Counted from the stretch's first letter, positions 15,962 to 24,429 are shown. The stretch: 44,726 nucleotides of DNA from Hespellia stercorisuis DSM 15480 (GCF_900142165.1 NZ_FQZY01000033.1:1-44726), one strand, 5' to 3'. Program-made: numbers and translations. The notes: generated by a model from the letters alone, not told the origin.

Positions 15962-16839
15962 TATTAACGGATGTACTTCAAAAATTTAAAGAAACGGAAG
16001 CTGTCAGGGAGTTCAGTTATACATTTTCCAATGGCGTCTATGGTCTGCTCGGAGAAAATGGGGCGGGAAAGACGACACTCCTGCGCTTGATCTGTGGAAT
16101 CTTGCAGCCGACAGGCGGAACCATTATTTGCGATGGAATGCCGGTATATGAAATGGGAGCAGAATATCGCAGGTTACTCGGATATTTACCACAGGAGTTC
16201 GGATATTACGAAGATTTTACTGCACTGCGCTTTCTGAAATATATGGCGGCACTGAAAGGATTATCGAAGGAATATGCGGAGACAAGGATTAAAGAACTGT
16301 TGGATCTGGTGGATTTAGAATGTGTGAAGAACAAGAAGCTGAGAACTTATTCGGGCGGAATGATCCGGCGTGTGGGAATTGCACAGGCTCTTCTGAATGA
16401 ACCGGAGATCCTGATATTGGATGAGCCCACGGCAGGTCTTGACCCGAAAGAAAGAGTACGATTTCGCAATATTATCAGCGCACTTGGCAAAGACAGAATT
16501 GTGCTTCTCTCGACACATATTGTCTCGGATGTTGAGTATATTGCAGACCATATTTTGATCATGAAAAAAGGAGAATTGATCCAAAAGGGCACGGAGAGAC
16601 AGATTACAGAAAAGGCTCGTGGCCATGTATGGAAATGTCTGGTTCTGGAACAGGAGATGCAAAAACTCAATGACAAGTACATTGTGAGCAATCTGCGTAA
16701 TAGCGGAGCTGATGTAGAACTCCGGATCATATCAGAAAAGCAGCCGACGGAGGATGCGAAACCGGTGGACGTAACACTGGAGGATGCTTATCTATATCAT
16801 ACGCAGATGTCTGGAGGTCGAAAAAATGAGATTATATAA
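15949..16839 (+). CDS. ABC transporter ATP-binding protein
   Basis: This 296-residue ATPase has Walker A GENGAGKTT (35-43), a Q-loop in GYLPQEFGYYEDFT, signature YSGGMIRR, Walker B ILILDEPTAGLDP and H-loop LSTHIVSDVE. A C-terminal extension of about 90 residues follows the NBD, as in ABC-2 type drug or peptide exporters. It overlaps the preceding membrane protein by 13 bases and the following permease by 14 bases, so the four genes from the sigma factor onward form one operon. Confidence 0.9.
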   Translation: MHELVLTDVLQKFKETEAVREFSYTFSNGVYGLLGENGAGKTTLLRLICGILQPTGGTIICDGMPVYEMGAEYRRLLGYLPQEFGYYEDFTALRFLKYMAALKGLSKEYAETRIKELLDLVDLECVKNKKLRTYSGGMIRRVGIAQALLNEPEILILDEPTAGLDPKERVRFRNIISALGKDRIVLLSTHIVSDVEYIADHILIMKKGELIQKGTERQITEKARGHVWKCLVLEQEMQKLNDKYIVSNLRNSGADVELRIISEKQPTEDAKPVDVTLEDAYLYHTQMSGGRKNEII

Positions 16840-17911
16840 AATGGAACTTTATAAATTGTGCCATAAGAAAATATTTCTGATCGGGCTTGCGGCAATTGCA
16901 GCACTCATGCTTCTGTTTTTCTGGTTCGTGGAGGTCGGAGATGAGCTGGCAGTAGTAGATGGAAAGACGTATTCCGGATATGAAGCGGTTCAGATGAACA
17001 GAAAGATAACTAAAGAATTTGCCGGAATCATCACAGATGAGAAAATAGATCAGATTGTGGGAAAATACGGGATCTCCTCAAAGCTTATTGAGAACATGCC
17101 GGGATGGAGAGATGGGAATTATCTGAGTGATTTTATCACCAGATACTTTACAAACGGCTCGATGGAGCAGGGGGTACTCCCGACAGAAAGATATTCGTTA
17201 GAGGAAAGTGAATTGGGAGATGTATGTGAGCGGCTGCAGGTGACGCCGGCGCTGGAGTACACAAAGGGATGGAAGATCTTTATAGAAATGCTGGGGCTTG
17301 GATTTATGATGGGCAGTGTGCTGGTAATATGTAGTGTATCAAGAGTTTTTGCCGGTGAGGAGACAACGAAGATGCTGCCGCTTATATTTACGACAGAGGA
17401 AGGCAGAAGAAAAGATGTTACTGCAAAGATTGCGGCATCCATCACAGTGACAATCATTATCTTTGCGGCAATCCTATTATTCAATACCCTGCTGTGCGGT
17501 GTGGTCTATGGTTTCGATGGATTTGATAATCTTTCGGGAATTGTCCTTTTGAGTTATTTCAGCATGGTGAATCAGCAGCCTTTTTTAAACTATATAACGA
17601 TGGTGATTCTATTCGGTATGCAGGGGCTTCTCTCATTATGTGCTGTTACCCTGTGTATATCAGCACAGTGCAAGAGCTCCTTCTCGGCGGTTATAGCTGC
17701 TGCTATATGCTGGTGCGTGCCTCTGCTTGTGAGAATGATATTTCGAGGACTTCTCTCAATTGTTATTTTGGCCACGCCGATATTTTTAACTATGAATGGT
17801 ATGATCGAAGACATATATCCATTTTGGAGGATTGCTGCTGTAATCAGTATCAGTATAGGCGGAGGATGTATGCTGGAAGGTTACAGGGCGTATAAAGTTA
17901 AGAGTGCGTAG
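16826..17911 (+). CDS. ABC-2-type permease
   Basis: This is a permease of about 361 residues. TM1 lies at about 14-34 and is followed by a large extracytoplasmic segment of roughly 125 residues (35-165). About five more hydrophobic helices then run to the C-terminus. The first residues MRLYKMELYKLCHKK are typical of ABC-2 permeases. ATG 16826 is chosen because GGAGGT sits 8 bases before it; the frame continues upstream to 16784 inside the ATPase gene without a ribosome site. The large outer domain suggests direct contact with a peptide or envelope substrate, which is inferred. Confidence 0.75.
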   Translation: MRLYKMELYKLCHKKIFLIGLAAIAALMLLFFWFVEVGDELAVVDGKTYSGYEAVQMNRKITKEFAGIITDEKIDQIVGKYGISSKLIENMPGWRDGNYLSDFITRYFTNGSMEQGVLPTERYSLEESELGDVCERLQVTPALEYTKGWKIFIEMLGLGFMMGSVLVICSVSRVFAGEETTKMLPLIFTTEEGRRKDVTAKIAASITVTIIIFAAILLFNTLLCGVVYGFDGFDNLSGIVLLSYFSMVNQQPFLNYITMVILFGMQGLLSLCAVTLCISAQCKSSFSAVIAAAICWCVPLLVRMIFRGLLSIVILATPIFLTMNGMIEDIYPFWRIAAVISISIGGGCMLEGYRAYKVKSA

Positions 17912-17971
17912 GAAAATGATTTTACCCTTCATTTTACAAGTTTACACGCCATGTTCGGGGAGATTTTATCC

Positions 17972-18022
17972 TTGACAATAATGGTAGAATAAAGTACAAT
18001 AATAATAACGATTACTGTTATT
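17972..18022 (+). promoter_or_regulatory. Strong promoter with a downstream palindromic operator for the SDR gene
   Basis: TTGACA (17972-17977) and TACAAT (17995-18000) are exactly 17 bp apart. Immediately after lies AATAAC (18004-18009), 7 bp, GTTATT (18017-18022), a perfect inverted repeat over the expected transcription start. This is a likely repressor site; the regulator is not evident. Confidence 0.7.
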
Positions 18023-18055
18023 GATAAATTTCAGAAGAAAAGGAGGACGAGCACT

Positions 18056-18814
18056 ATGAATACAGCAGGTATGTTAGAGGGAAAAGTGGCAGTTGTAACT
18101 GGAGGCACAAGAGGAATCGGGTTCGCGGTGGTGAAGAAATTTCTGGAAAGCGGGGCAAAGGTTGCACTTTGTGGTTCCCGGCAGGAGACTGTGGACAAGG
18201 CGCTGGCGAAGCTGACGGAGATGAATCCGGATTATCAGGTTATGGGGATATGCCCAAGCCTTACAGATTACAGTGCGGTTGAGGCGGCATTTGCCAAGGT
18301 AAAGGAGCAGTTTGGAAGAATTGACATTCTGGCGAATAACGCGGGAATCTCGGCGAGAGAATCCATTTACGATTATGATCCGGATGATTTTGCAAAGATT
18401 ATGGATCTGAACGTAAAGGCAGTATTTAACTGCAGCAAGGCAGCAGCACCTATTATGAAAGAGCAGGGCGGAGGCGCAATCATCAATACCAGTTCCATGG
18501 TGAGTATCACAGGACAGCGGTCTGGATGCGGATATCCGGCATCGAAATTCGCAGTGAACGGGCTGACAAAGTCATTGGCGAGAGAACTTGGATGTGACCA
18601 GATTCGTGTGAATGCAGTGGCACCGGGGGTTACCCGCACGGACATGGTGGCAGCGCTGCCGCCGGATATGGTGGAGAGACTTGCGGCGACTATTCCTCTG
18701 GGCAGAGTCGGCGAGCCGGAGGAAGTGGCGAATGTATTCCTGTTTTTGGCAAGCGATCTGGCAAGCTATGTGACAGGAACGGTTGTGTCGGTAGATGGAG
18801 CGACAGTTTCTTAA
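18056..18814 (+). CDS. Short-chain dehydrogenase/reductase (BaiA/FabG-like)
   Basis: This 252-residue classical SDR has cofactor motif TGGTRGIG (15-22), NNAG (94-97), Asn119, and catalytic Ser146/147, Tyr160 and Lys164 in the YxxxK arrangement (YPASK). The tail LASDLASYVTGTVVSVDGA is shared by FabG-like enzymes and by the bile-acid 3-alpha-dehydrogenase BaiA, and GTRGIGFA also recalls BaiA. The substrate cannot be decided from sequence. It has its own strong promoter and operator and AAGGAGG near the start. It stands alone between the ABC island and two coat genes. Confidence 0.85.
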   Translation: MNTAGMLEGKVAVVTGGTRGIGFAVVKKFLESGAKVALCGSRQETVDKALAKLTEMNPDYQVMGICPSLTDYSAVEAAFAKVKEQFGRIDILANNAGISARESIYDYDPDDFAKIMDLNVKAVFNCSKAAAPIMKEQGGGAIINTSSMVSITGQRSGCGYPASKFAVNGLTKSLARELGCDQIRVNAVAPGVTRTDMVAALPPDMVERLAATIPLGRVGEPEEVANVFLFLASDLASYVTGTVVSVDGATVS

Positions 18815-18960
18815 TTGTCTGCAAGCGCACTGTGCGTAAAGTGCGAGATGCGAAGCAGATGGCAAACATCCGCTTTGACTGCTGTAAAAAAATAAAAAAA
18901 TGCATATTATCCGAAAAATGATGCACACTAATTGTTATGAAAAAACAAGGAGGTCATCAT

Positions 18961-19146
18961 ATGAGTCAACTATCGGAAAAAGAATTATCTGCACTGAATG
19001 ATTTGTTAACGGAGGAAGAACTTTTGGTCAAGAAGTTCAAAATGCTCTCAGAGCATAGCGAGGATCAGGAGATCAAATCAAAATTTACGGAGATTTCCAA
19101 CAAACACCAGGGTCACTATAATTCATTATATTCTAAATTAGGATAG
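18961..19146 (+). CDS. Small CotF-like spore coat-associated protein
   Basis: This 61-residue helical, charged protein (MSQLSEKELSALNDLLTEEE start) has AAGGAGG 6 bases before ATG 18961. An upstream in-frame ATG at 18937 lies before that ribosome site and is less likely. It is followed 11 bp later by a clearer CotF-family protein, and pairs of this kind are common in spore-forming clostridia. It probably belongs to the spore coat; the assignment rests on context and helical pattern. Confidence 0.65.
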   Translation: MSQLSEKELSALNDLLTEEELLVKKFKMLSEHSEDQEIKSKFTEISNKHQGHYNSLYSKLG

Positions 19147-19157
19147 GGAGGATCAAT

Positions 19158-19427
19158 ATGCAATCAATTTATTCAGACAAAGAGATACTGGCAGATGCAC
19201 TGACTGCACAGAAGACATCGACAAGCAATTTTAATATGTTTGCCAATGAATGTGCACACAAGGATGTGAGAGAGGAGATGCTCCATATCCTTGAGGAGGA
19301 ACATGCCATTCAGGAGGACGTGTTCAACATCATGCACGAAAAAGGATACTACCCGACACCAGGCGCAGATCAGATGAAGGTGGATTCTGCGAAGCAAAAG
19401 TTCTCGCAGGGTGTGAAGATGGTATAA
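19158..19427 (+). CDS. Spore coat protein, CotF family
   Basis: This 89-residue protein has the coat-F pattern: YSDKEILADALTAQKTSTSNFNMFANECA, then the acidic helix LHILEEEHAIQEDVFNIM, then a GYYPTPGADQ tail. Coat-F proteins form a ferritin-like helical bundle and lie in the spore coat. GGGAGG precedes the ATG. It is co-transcribed with the preceding small gene and ends at a strong terminator. Its presence supports a spore-forming Firmicute. Confidence 0.85.
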   Translation: MQSIYSDKEILADALTAQKTSTSNFNMFANECAHKDVREEMLHILEEEHAIQEDVFNIMHEKGYYPTPGADQMKVDSAKQKFSQGVKMV

Positions 19428-19470
19428 CGTAAAACGGATTTTGAAAAAAGTATCGAATATTCAATATCGA

Positions 19471-19532
19471 AATGCTATGATACAACTGTGCAGTATACAA
19501 AATACTGCAGGGATGTATTATAGCATTTTTTT
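19471..19532 (+). terminator. Strong rho-independent terminator after the coat genes
   Basis: AATGCTATGATACA (19471-19484) pairs with TGTATTATAGCATT (19514-19527) with one G-U pair. An inner perfect GCAGTAT/ATACTGC hairpin (19490-19508) lies between the arms. A run of T follows to 19532. Confidence 0.85.
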
Positions 19533-19634
19533 GACAGCATTTGTGGGAGCAAAGATTGAAAGACAGAAAAATAATTATAAAAAAGCTTGACTGTAAAGTC
19601 GGTTTATACATTAACTTGTATGAAGGAGGGACGT

Positions 19635-20480
19635 ATGACAGTTAAAGAAGTAGAAGAACAATTACATATTACGAGAGCCAATGTCCGGTTTTATGAAAAG
19701 GAAGGGCTGCTGTCTGCAAAGCGCAACCCGATCAATGGATATCGGGACTATTCGCATGAAAATATAGAGACGATCCGAAGAATTGTGTTCCTGAGAAATC
19801 TGGATGTTTCTATAGAAGACATTCGGAAACTGCAGGAAGGAAAAGCGAAGCTCTCAGATGTGCTGGAAAAGCAGATCACACGGTTGGAGAAGAAAAGAAG
19901 CTGGGCATCCGGCTCGATTGAAATCTGCGAACAAATGCTTCGGGCAGGGGAGACCTCACTGGAGGGGGTCTGGCCGGAGCGGTATGAGCAGGAGACCGGA
20001 CAGACCTCAGAAAATCTGATTCGGGACAGTCTGAGTGCGCTGGCACAGGTGAAGGATGTGTGGATTCCCTGGCTGATCATTTTGATATCGGTACTCACGG
20101 CAGTCATTTCTTATCCGCTGCTCCCGCAAAATGTGGCAACAGACTGGGAGGAAATGATCATAGTAAGCAGTGCCGGGAAATGGATTGTGTTTCTGTTTCC
20201 GGCTATTGAGATTCTGGTTGTGCGGTTGGTAAAAGAGGGCGGGTTCAGGATGCTGCGGTATGAGAATTTTGGACCCTACACGGTCTATGTTCACGATACG
20301 GCTAAATATGTGACAGCATTTATGGTATTTATTCCATTTTCGTGGCAGATGTATATTATTCTGTTTCAGAGCGGAGTACGGTTCAGTGTGGATCGGGTGC
20401 TGGTAATTGAGATCGTGGTTTTTCTGCTTGGTTTTTGGGCTGTTGTTCTTTATCAGAAGAGAAAATATCGTCGCTCCTGA
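19635..20480 (+). CDS. MerR-family regulator with a C-terminal four-helix membrane domain
   Basis: This 281-residue protein has an N-terminal MerR winged helix (1-70): MTVKEVEEQLHITRANVRFYEKEGLL, NGYRDYS, and IRRIVFLRNLDVSIEDIRKL. A coiled coil of about 30 residues follows. The C-terminal half has hydrophobic segments at about 143-160, 182-198, 226-246 and 254-273. It is thus a membrane-tethered regulator. ATG 19635 follows AAGGAGGG. The MutS-like gene begins 96 bp later and is also membrane-anchored, so the two may be functionally linked. Ligand and targets are unknown. Confidence 0.85.
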   Translation: MTVKEVEEQLHITRANVRFYEKEGLLSAKRNPINGYRDYSHENIETIRRIVFLRNLDVSIEDIRKLQEGKAKLSDVLEKQITRLEKKRSWASGSIEICEQMLRAGETSLEGVWPERYEQETGQTSENLIRDSLSALAQVKDVWIPWLIILISVLTAVISYPLLPQNVATDWEEMIIVSSAGKWIVFLFPAIEILVVRLVKEGGFRMLRYENFGPYTVYVHDTAKYVTAFMVFIPFSWQMYIILFQSGVRFSVDRVLVIEIVVFLLGFWAVVLYQKRKYRRS

Positions 20481-20576
20481 GAAAGCAGCAAAGCTGCGTA
20501 AGGATACGAGGAAGCAGCAAAGCGGATCGGAGTGCGGATCGGGAGTATCCGATTCACCGGAAAGGAAACAGACAGC

Positions 20577-22196
20577 ATGTTTGGAAGACGAAGAAAAGAA
20601 AAAATCAGGGCGTGGCTCCGCCGCCGGTACGGGAGTGTCCCGTCACAGGAGCAGGAGATGAAGCCCGGGATCAGAGCGTATTGGCAGGAGTATGAAAGAG
20701 ACCTGCCGCAGGATGAGGTGGTCGATGAAATCACGTGGAATGACCTGGAGATGGACCGGATATTCTGGCGTATGAATACGAATTGTTCTTTTGCGGGGGA
20801 GCAGGAGCTTTTTAAAACGCTGCATCATATTCCAAAGAATAAAGACAATCTGGATGCGTTAGAAGAACAAATCCAGTATTTTACAGAACATGATGACGAG
20901 CGGGAGCGGATCCAGATGGAGCTCTTTCAGCTGGGAAAAGAAGAGAACTGCTATGCAATTCCTGCATTTGTGAGTGGGATTGGAGAGCAGAAGGTTCGGT
21001 ATGTGTGGCTGTTCCGACTGATGCAGCTGGTTCTGCTGGGAAGTGTCCTTCTGCTGTGTATCACTAGAGCGAATCAGGCCTGGATACTGCTGGGACTGGT
21101 GGCGATGGTGAATCTGGTGCTGTATGCGGTGGAAAAGGGCAGGTATGAAATATATCTGGACACCTTGGGCGGAATTATCCGGATTGTCCGGCTTTCAAAA
21201 AAGCTGGTGAAGGATAAAACAACCGTCATATCTGGAGGGAAATCCATTCGTGAACATGTGAGCAAGCTGGAAAAGCTTACGCATATGGTCGCCGCGCTGC
21301 AGAATAAAAAGCGGGCGTCGATGAGCGGGGATGTTATGGGACTTCTGCAGGACTATCTGTTTGGAATTACTCTATGGGATTTTATTCAGTTTGATAAAGT
21401 AATCCACATTCTCCAGAACCAGGAGGCGTGCTTTATGGAGCTGTATGCACATGTTGGCCGGATGGACATGGCGATTGCGATCGCATCCTTTCGCCAAAGT
21501 CTTGAAATGTACTGCCTGCCGGAATTTGTGAGCCCGCTGTGTCCGGTATCTTCCGACACTTCAAATATACTTTACGCGGAGGGACTGTATCATCCGTTGG
21601 TGGAGGGGGCTGTGGGGAATACGGTACGGTTTAGCGGCGACTGTCTGATTACCGGTTCCAATGCGTCGGGAAAGTCGACCTTCATCAAGGCCGTCGCAGT
21701 CAATGTCATCCTTGCGGAGAGTATTCACACGTGTACCGCCGGAGCATTTTCACTTCCGGATACGAGAATCCTGACATCCATGGCGGTGCGGGATGATATG
21801 ATGAAAGGGGAAAGCTATTTTATAAAAGAAGTAAAATACCTGAAAAGGATCGTGGATGCGGCAGATGCGGACCGTTTCCTGATCTGTGTGGTGGATGAAA
21901 TCCTGCGGGGAACTAACACGAAAGAACGGATTGCGGCGTCCTTCGCGGTGCTGGACTATCTTGCAGACCGGAACTGTCTGGCGATTGTGGCGTCCCATGA
22001 TGTAGAGTTGGCGGATCTTCTGGGAGAGGCATATGAACGGTACTATTTTTGTGAAAAAATGACAGATGACGGGATTACGTTTGATTATAAGATACATGAG
22101 GGCGTAAATGATTCGCGGAATGCAATTCGCCTGCTGGAATACATGGGATTTCCGGGAGAAATTATCAGGCAGGCCAGGCGGTATGGAAGCAGATAG
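20577..22196 (+). CDS. MutS-like ATPase (domain V) with two transmembrane helices
   Basis: This is a 539-residue protein. The C-terminal third is a MutS-family ATPase: Walker A TGSNASGKST (Lys366), Walker B LICVVDEILRGTN, and the ASHDVELADLL region. MutS mismatch-recognition domain I is absent. The N-terminal half is helical, with two adjacent hydrophobic segments at about 143-161 and 168-185, as in a small group of membrane MutS-related proteins of unknown role. The start ATG 20577 has a modest AAAGGA 10 bases upstream; a GTG at 20532 extends the frame into a repeat-like sequence and is less likely. It is probably transcribed with the MerR gene. Confidence 0.85.
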   Translation: MFGRRRKEKIRAWLRRRYGSVPSQEQEMKPGIRAYWQEYERDLPQDEVVDEITWNDLEMDRIFWRMNTNCSFAGEQELFKTLHHIPKNKDNLDALEEQIQYFTEHDDERERIQMELFQLGKEENCYAIPAFVSGIGEQKVRYVWLFRLMQLVLLGSVLLLCITRANQAWILLGLVAMVNLVLYAVEKGRYEIYLDTLGGIIRIVRLSKKLVKDKTTVISGGKSIREHVSKLEKLTHMVAALQNKKRASMSGDVMGLLQDYLFGITLWDFIQFDKVIHILQNQEACFMELYAHVGRMDMAIAIASFRQSLEMYCLPEFVSPLCPVSSDTSNILYAEGLYHPLVEGAVGNTVRFSGDCLITGSNASGKSTFIKAVAVNVILAESIHTCTAGAFSLPDTRILTSMAVRDDMMKGESYFIKEVKYLKRIVDAADADRFLICVVDEILRGTNTKERIAASFAVLDYLADRNCLAIVASHDVELADLLGEAYERYYFCEKMTDDGITFDYKIHEGVNDSRNAIRLLEYMGFPGEIIRQARRYGSR

Positions 22197-22262
22197 CCAA
22201 AGGGAATATCAGGTATCTGTTTTACGAAGTCCAAAAAGAAAAGTGAAAAACAATTGTTTTTA

Positions 22263-22307
22263 TTGACATATCTAATGTTAACCAATATAATAATAGAGGT
22301 TGACAAT
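22263..22307 (+). promoter_or_regulatory. bioY promoter overlapped by a BirA (biotin repressor) operator
   Basis: TTGACA (22263-22268) and TATAAT (22286-22291) with 17 bp spacing form a perfect consensus promoter. ATGTTAACC (22275-22283), 14 bp, GGTTGACAAT (22298-22307) matches the BirA palindrome with half-sites GTTAACC/GGTTAAC. It covers the spacer and the -10, so biotin-loaded BirA should block transcription. The leader then forms an ATGTCAAG/CTTGACAT hairpin (22330-22358) of unknown meaning. Confidence 0.85.
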
Positions 22308-22425
22308 CGGAAACGAGTCGACCATGGTAATGTCAAGTCTGCTATGAAAGCTTGACATGCAGCGTCAGTCCTCTGCCGAAGGCAAATTATAAATGGGCTG
22401 ATGTTCAATCAAGGAGGATATGAGA

Positions 22426-22971
22426 ATGAAAACAAAAAATATGGTATTAACAGGGATGTTCACAGCGGTGCTTGCAGTACTGTCAATTATTCAGATCCCG
22501 ATGCCGTCAGGAGTCCCGATTACGCTGCAGACATTTGCGGTGGCTCTGTGCGGATATGTACTTGGCAGTAAAATGGGAGCGTTGTCCACGTTTCTGTATG
22601 TTCTGATCGGAACAGTCGGTGTTCCGGTGTTTGCCGGTATGTCGGCGGGAATCCGTGTATTGGTCGGACCGACAGGAGGATTTCTGTTTGGATTTATTCC
22701 GATGGCATTTCTGATTGGACTGAGTCTGAAAAACAACAGTAAGATCCTGCCTTTTGTGTGGGGGATTCTCGGGCTGGCCGTCTGCCATCTACTGGGGGCG
22801 ATTCAGTTCGCCATTGTGACAAAGACCGGATTTGTGGCATCGCTGCTGCTGGTGTCTGTTCCATATCTGGTAAAAGATGTGTTATCTGTGGCAGGTGCCG
22901 TGTTTGTTGCGATTGCAATTCGCAGAGGATTGGCAAGAGCCAATCTGATGTATAATGAGCAGGCAGCATAG
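22426..22971 (+). CDS. bioY: BioY, biotin-binding S component of an ECF transporter
   Basis: This membrane protein of about 181 residues has six hydrophobic helices and the BioY motifs PSGVPITLQTFAVALCGYVLG, YVLIGTVGVPVFAG and GPTGGFLFGF. It takes up biotin, with shared EcfA/EcfT subunits probably encoded elsewhere. ATG 22426 is preferred over ATG 22420 because AAGGAGG (22411-22417) is 8 bases away. Regulation by BirA is supported by the operator just upstream. The DUF1284 gene begins inside its 3' end. Confidence 0.92.
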   Translation: MKTKNMVLTGMFTAVLAVLSIIQIPMPSGVPITLQTFAVALCGYVLGSKMGALSTFLYVLIGTVGVPVFAGMSAGIRVLVGPTGGFLFGFIPMAFLIGLSLKNNSKILPFVWGILGLAVCHLLGAIQFAIVTKTGFVASLLLVSVPYLVKDVLSVAGAVFVAIAIRRGLARANLMYNEQAA

Positions 22972-23404
22972 TCCGCTTCGGCTGCGGGGACATCATCTTC
23001 TGTGCACCGGCTTATTTGTGGGAGAAGGATACAGTGATACATTTTCGGTGAATATGAGCCGGATCGTCAGAATGCTGAAGGAAGAAAATGTCATGCTGGA
23101 GTTGGTATGCGGGACGGATGAAATCTGTGGAGCGTGTCCGAAGACCGCGTGTGAAGAAGCAGATTCGTCTGAAAACCGGGAAAAAACAGAAGTGTGCGAT
23201 CTGCCTTCTGTGAAGAAAAAAGACCAGAAGCTGCTGGCAAATCTGGGACTGGACCGGAGTCCGCAGGATACTTACCGGAATATCATACGGATCGTGCGTG
23301 AGAGGCTGACGGAGTCTATGTTTCAGGAGTGCTGCGGGGATTGCAGCTGGAATAAAAAAGGGCTGTGCAGTTATGAGAAGTATATGAAAAATATTGAAGA
23401 TTGA
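22955..23404 (+). CDS. DUF1284 family cysteine-rich protein
   Basis: This 149-residue protein begins with the family signature LRLRGHHLLC (residues 8-17). It has further cysteines in CGTDEICGACPKTAC (52-66) and ECCGDCSWNKKGLC near the end, consistent with an iron-sulfur or other metal site. Function of the family is unknown. It overlaps bioY by 17 bases, so it is probably co-regulated by biotin, and a radical SAM gene follows. Confidence 0.8.
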   Translation: MSRQHSPLRLRGHHLLCTGLFVGEGYSDTFSVNMSRIVRMLKEENVMLELVCGTDEICGACPKTACEEADSSENREKTEVCDLPSVKKKDQKLLANLGLDRSPQDTYRNIIRIVRERLTESMFQECCGDCSWNKKGLCSYEKYMKNIED

Positions 23405-23405
23405 A

Positions 23406-23429
23406 AAAGCGGACGGAGACGTCCGCTTT
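23406..23429 (+). other. Perfect 10 bp hairpin with GAGA tetraloop between DUF1284 and radical SAM genes
   Basis: AAAGCGGACG (23406-23415) pairs with CGTCCGCTTT (23420-23429). The GAGA loop is of the stable GNRA type. No T-run follows, so partial termination or RNA processing is more likely than full termination. The AAAGCGGAC arm recurs in the large repeats at 30384 and 32426. Confidence 0.6.
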
Positions 23430-23489
23430 GAGTGCGTGAAGCAGATTCCGAATGTCTGTTTCACTGAATTTAGAAAGGGAGGAAATACA

Positions 23490-24422
23490 ATGAATTATGA
23501 AGGACAAATCTGCAGGGCACCGATGGAGCGTTCCTCTTATATGCTTCCGGTCATGGTGGGATGCTCCTACAATCAATGTAAATTCTGCAACTTATTTCGA
23601 CATCTGAAGTACCGCGAACTGCCAATGGAGCAGATTGAGGCAGATCTGAAAAGAGTTTATGGTGCCGGAGGAAAGCCAAAGACGATCTTCCTTGGGGACG
23701 GAAATGCTTTCGATATGAAGACGGAGCGTCTGTATGAGATTCTGGATCTGATCGAACACTATTTTCCAGAGAGGGCGGCAGTTAACATGGATGCAACGGT
23801 GACCGGTATTCTCCGCAAATCGGATGAGGAATTAGAAACGCTATTTGAAAAAGGGGTCAGGCACCTGTATCTGGGAATTGAGAGCGGATTGGATGACGTG
23901 CTGGCTTTCATGAAAAAGGATCACAATCTGGAACAGGCCTATACGGCAATCGACAGACTGCACAAGGCTGGGCTGATTTTTGACGCGCACATTATGACCG
24001 GAGTGGCAGGTAAGGGAAGAAGCACGGAGAATGCGGAGGCATTGGCAGAATTTCTGAATCATACACAGCCGGCACATGTAGTGAACTTTTCAATGTTTCT
24101 CCACAAAGAGGTTCCGCTCTATAAAGATGTGGAAAATGGAAGTTACCAGCCGGCCGACGAACTGGAAAGTCTGCAGGAAGAGCGGCACCTTCTGGAACTG
24201 CTCGGCACAGAGCAGATGCCGGCAATCCGCTATGAAGGTTTCCATGATTACATCGAGGTGCGGACCAGAGGGATGCTGCCGGCCGACCGGGAGAAGATGC
24301 TGGCCGGACTCGACCGCGCCATTGCAGAGCAGGAAAAGGAAGAGCCGGTCTATTCGCTGGTGTATGGCGAATGTCCGAATCTGGAGAAATGCGATGAGTC
24401 CGGAAGTGTGTGGACGATATAA
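23490..24422 (+). CDS. Radical SAM protein
   Basis: This 310-residue protein has the iron-sulfur motif C25-x4-C30-x2-C33 (GCSYNQCKFC). Family features follow: FLGDGNAFD, NMDATVTGI, HLYLGIESGLDDVL and FDAHIMTGVAG. The C-terminal end holds two more cysteines (GECPNLEKC). The target is unknown; HemN- or Elp3-like general radical SAM annotations are common for such proteins. ATG 23490 follows AAAGGGAGG. It converges with the next gene with only 7 bp between stops. Confidence 0.85.
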   Translation: MNYEGQICRAPMERSSYMLPVMVGCSYNQCKFCNLFRHLKYRELPMEQIEADLKRVYGAGGKPKTIFLGDGNAFDMKTERLYEILDLIEHYFPERAAVNMDATVTGILRKSDEELETLFEKGVRHLYLGIESGLDDVLAFMKKDHNLEQAYTAIDRLHKAGLIFDAHIMTGVAGKGRSTENAEALAEFLNHTQPAHVVNFSMFLHKEVPLYKDVENGSYQPADELESLQEERHLLELLGTEQMPAIRYEGFHDYIEVRTRGMLPADREKMLAGLDRAIAEQEKEEPVYSLVYGECPNLEKCDESGSVWTI

Positions 24423-24429
24423 AATGAGA

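Noticed and set aside
20532-20576. GTG start of the MutS-like gene
   Set aside because: The added residues are encoded by a short palindromic repeat and have no ribosome site; ATG 20577 is preferred.
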